Shown here: positions 62,540 through 64,000 of the stretch, in pieces
Numbering within the stretch: position 1 is the first letter of the stretch
How the letters are laid out: the number at the start of each line of letters is the position of its first letter
From: Lactifluus volemus
Taxonomy: Eukaryota > Basidiomycota > Agaricomycetes > Russulales > Russulaceae
DNA: 64,000 nt
NCBI GenBank assembly: GCA_022376515.1
Contig: WTXI01000016.1
Coordinates: 62,001 to 126,000 of the forward strand
Direction: 5' to 3'
Program-made: the position numbers and the translations under genes
Notes under the pieces: model-generated
Told to the model about the DNA's origin: nothing
Seen by the model: only the letters and a program-made list of their open reading frames with translations
Database searches by the model: none

Positions 62540-64000
62540 ATGTTTACTGCGTACGGTAAGTTGTCCACATCCCTCTTTGCCTCACTCCAACACAGCTATG
62601 CGTCTTGCAGCAAGGAACTCCGTGTTGGCCAGTCTCCAGCAAGCCATCAAGATCGGATATCTAGAAATTAAAGAAGGCGATCAAGTTTACCGATTTGGAT
62701 CGTCTCAAGACAACGTAAATAGCGTTCACCTCACTATAGTGAGAGATTCATTCTGGAAGCAATTGTTATTGTGAGTGTCGGGTGCGAAGAAATGGACGAG
62801 ATGATTGACTTCCGCCACCTAGTCAAGGAGACCTAGGCTGTACGTCATGTCATCCTGGGAGAACAATCGCGATGGTCATACCTTTGCAGTTAGCGAGGCA
62901 TACATGATCGGTAATATAGAGCTTGACTCGGACACGCTAGGGAATGTCATGGATGTATGTGCTTTTCTTATCCACGATGGATAGGTCACGGTGTCGACGG
63001 CATTCCGTTCTAGCTCTGGCTCGACAATCAGCCTGGCATGGCCTCTCTCAACTCCGTTTTCAAGCGGCTCAATTTGGCAGTGTCTGGCCTGTCCAATGCT
63101 TTCTTTGGACAAACCCCCACTCAAGCACGGCTCAATGTCATTGAAAGCTATGACCTCTCGAATGAACTGTTCAAGGTACTGTACTGTTCGCTTCCTGGCA
63201 TCCGCTGCTTGGAGTTCATTAGTTGTTCTAGGCCTTCCTGAGCAAAGAGATGATGTACTCGTCAGCTCTGTTCAGCGACGAGGAGGGAGGCGTTAACGGT
63301 GATTTGCTGTCTGGGTCGAAAGATCGCAGTGCAGATCTCGAGATGGCGCAACTACGGAAGATTCATTACGTTCTCAACAGGGCACGTGTTAAGCCTGGTC
63401 AACGTGTCCTAGAAGTTGGGACGGGCTGGGGGGGGTTCGCCATTGAGGTCTGTTAGAATTAATTATCCGTCTTATCAGCGCATCGCGGTGTTAACTTATT
63501 CCCGTGGACAGGCGGCACGGACCTGTGGATGTGAAGTTGACACGCTTACACTATCAATTGAACAGAAAAGGCTAGCAGAGGAACGCATACGCGAAGCCGG
63601 TCTGCAGGATCTCATTCGGGTGCACCTTATGGACTATCGGGATATACCCAAGGAATTTGAAAAGAAATTTGACGCCTTTGTAAGCATCGAGATGGTTGAG
63701 GTAAAATTTCCAGAGATGCTTGCCGAAATAGTCTATTGATCAATCTCACTCCCACATAGCATGTTGGCCCAAAGGTGGAGTAGCTTGTGCTTTTAGGAGG
63801 CACCAGACGTGAGAAACTGACAGGTGTCAAGTATTATTCAACCTACTTCAAGACCATGGACAAGGCACTCAAATCAAGGGACGCTGCCGCTGTAGTGACC
63901 TGCACATCCCGTCCGGAGTTACGATATTCCGAATATCAGTATGTGATGTCTTCCCACTTTGTCTCCTCGGCACAGGGACACCCATTTTTTGGTAGATCTG
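62540..64000 (+). CDS. cfs1: Cyclopropane-fatty-acyl-phospholipid synthase, Cfs1-like (3' truncated by window)
   Basis: SAM-dependent methyl transfer onto double bonds of phospholipid acyl chains. Exons 62540-62555, 62596-62770, 62823-62839, 62890-62954, 63014-63175, 63232-63447, 63512-63700, 63760-63774, 63832-63938 and 63976 onwards, past the edge. The first exon (MFTAY) is a guess from a fitting donor. Motifs: QQAIKIGYLEIKEGDQVYRFG, GDLGFSEAYMIGNIELD, ESYDLSNELFKAFLSKEMMYSSALF, the SAM loop VLEVGTGWGGFAIE, LTLSIEQKRLAEERI, MDYRDI, and FVSIEMVEHVGPK followed by YYSTYFKTMD. Exons of 16, 17 and 15 nt are unusually small but each restores the family sequence. The reading frame is intact to the edge. 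The protein end and any membrane segment are outside the window. Confidence 0.88.

Overview
The window looks like a chromosomal segment of a filamentous basidiomycete, probably an Agaricomycete. Genes are split by many short (about 42-95 nt, mostly 48-65 nt) GT-AG introns. The proteins read best against basidiomycete families: a trifunctional TRP1, the p67phox-like NADPH-oxidase regulator NoxR, a Cfs1-type cyclopropane synthase, Bud4, Spa2-type SHD proteins and an F-box family typical of mushrooms. I cannot name the species. All gene models were spliced by eye from the sequence; family names rest on recognised motifs, not on a database search.

Layout. 0.3-1.4 kb: N-acetylglucosamine kinase (+). 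3.8-4.5 kb: Erv14/cornichon cargo receptor (+). 5.0-6.0 kb: RRM/RGG RNA-binding protein (-). 6.3-7.6 kb: decayed microbial-type PARG (+). 10.2-11.2 kb: UbiA prenyltransferase (+). 13.8-14.9 kb: unknown polyproline protein (-). 15.8-17.1 kb: Rex4 exonuclease (+). 17.2-19.8 kb: Asteroid/XPG-N protein (+). 21.8-22.3 kb: small unknown (+). 22.6-24.1 kb: NAD kinase with a mitochondrial-type leader (-). 24.5-28.0 kb: BRCT protein (+). 28.2-32.6 kb: Bud4 (+). 33.0-36.1 kb: PDAT/Lro1 (+). 37.2-38.1 kb: four-helix membrane protein (-). 38.8-40.3 kb: signal-anchored, possibly esterase-like protein (+). 40.4-42.0 kb: PinX1/Pxr1 G-patch protein (-). 42.1-45.5 kb: a tandem pair of truncated Spa2-homology-domain genes (-), the second a pseudogene. 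45.5-47.0 kb: F-box protein (-). 47.4-50.6 kb: DUF300/TMEM184 protein (-). 50.9-52.9 kb: Slt2/Mpk1 MAP kinase (-). 53.0-55.4 kb: TRP1 (-). 56.3-58.3 kb: NoxR (+). 62.5 kb to the edge: Cfs1-like cyclopropane synthase (+, cut by the window end).

Two patterns stand out. First, several conserved genes (RRM protein, PARG, Bud4, Lro1) contain single-base frame breaks while the other 19 models thread cleanly. I read most of these as residual assembly indels, but PARG and Lro1 also carry changes that an indel cannot explain. Second, the coding part (about 13.8-58 kb) is compact, whereas the flanks hold 2-4 kb tracts in which I find nothing. Several genes act in polarised growth and wall integrity (Bud4, SHD proteins, Slt2, NoxR), but they are separate transcription units and nothing in the sequence shows a shared operon-like control. 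I did not find a clearly new system. The most unusual structures are the duplicated SHD-only genes, the eroded PARG and the microexon/GC-AG architecture of Lro1.
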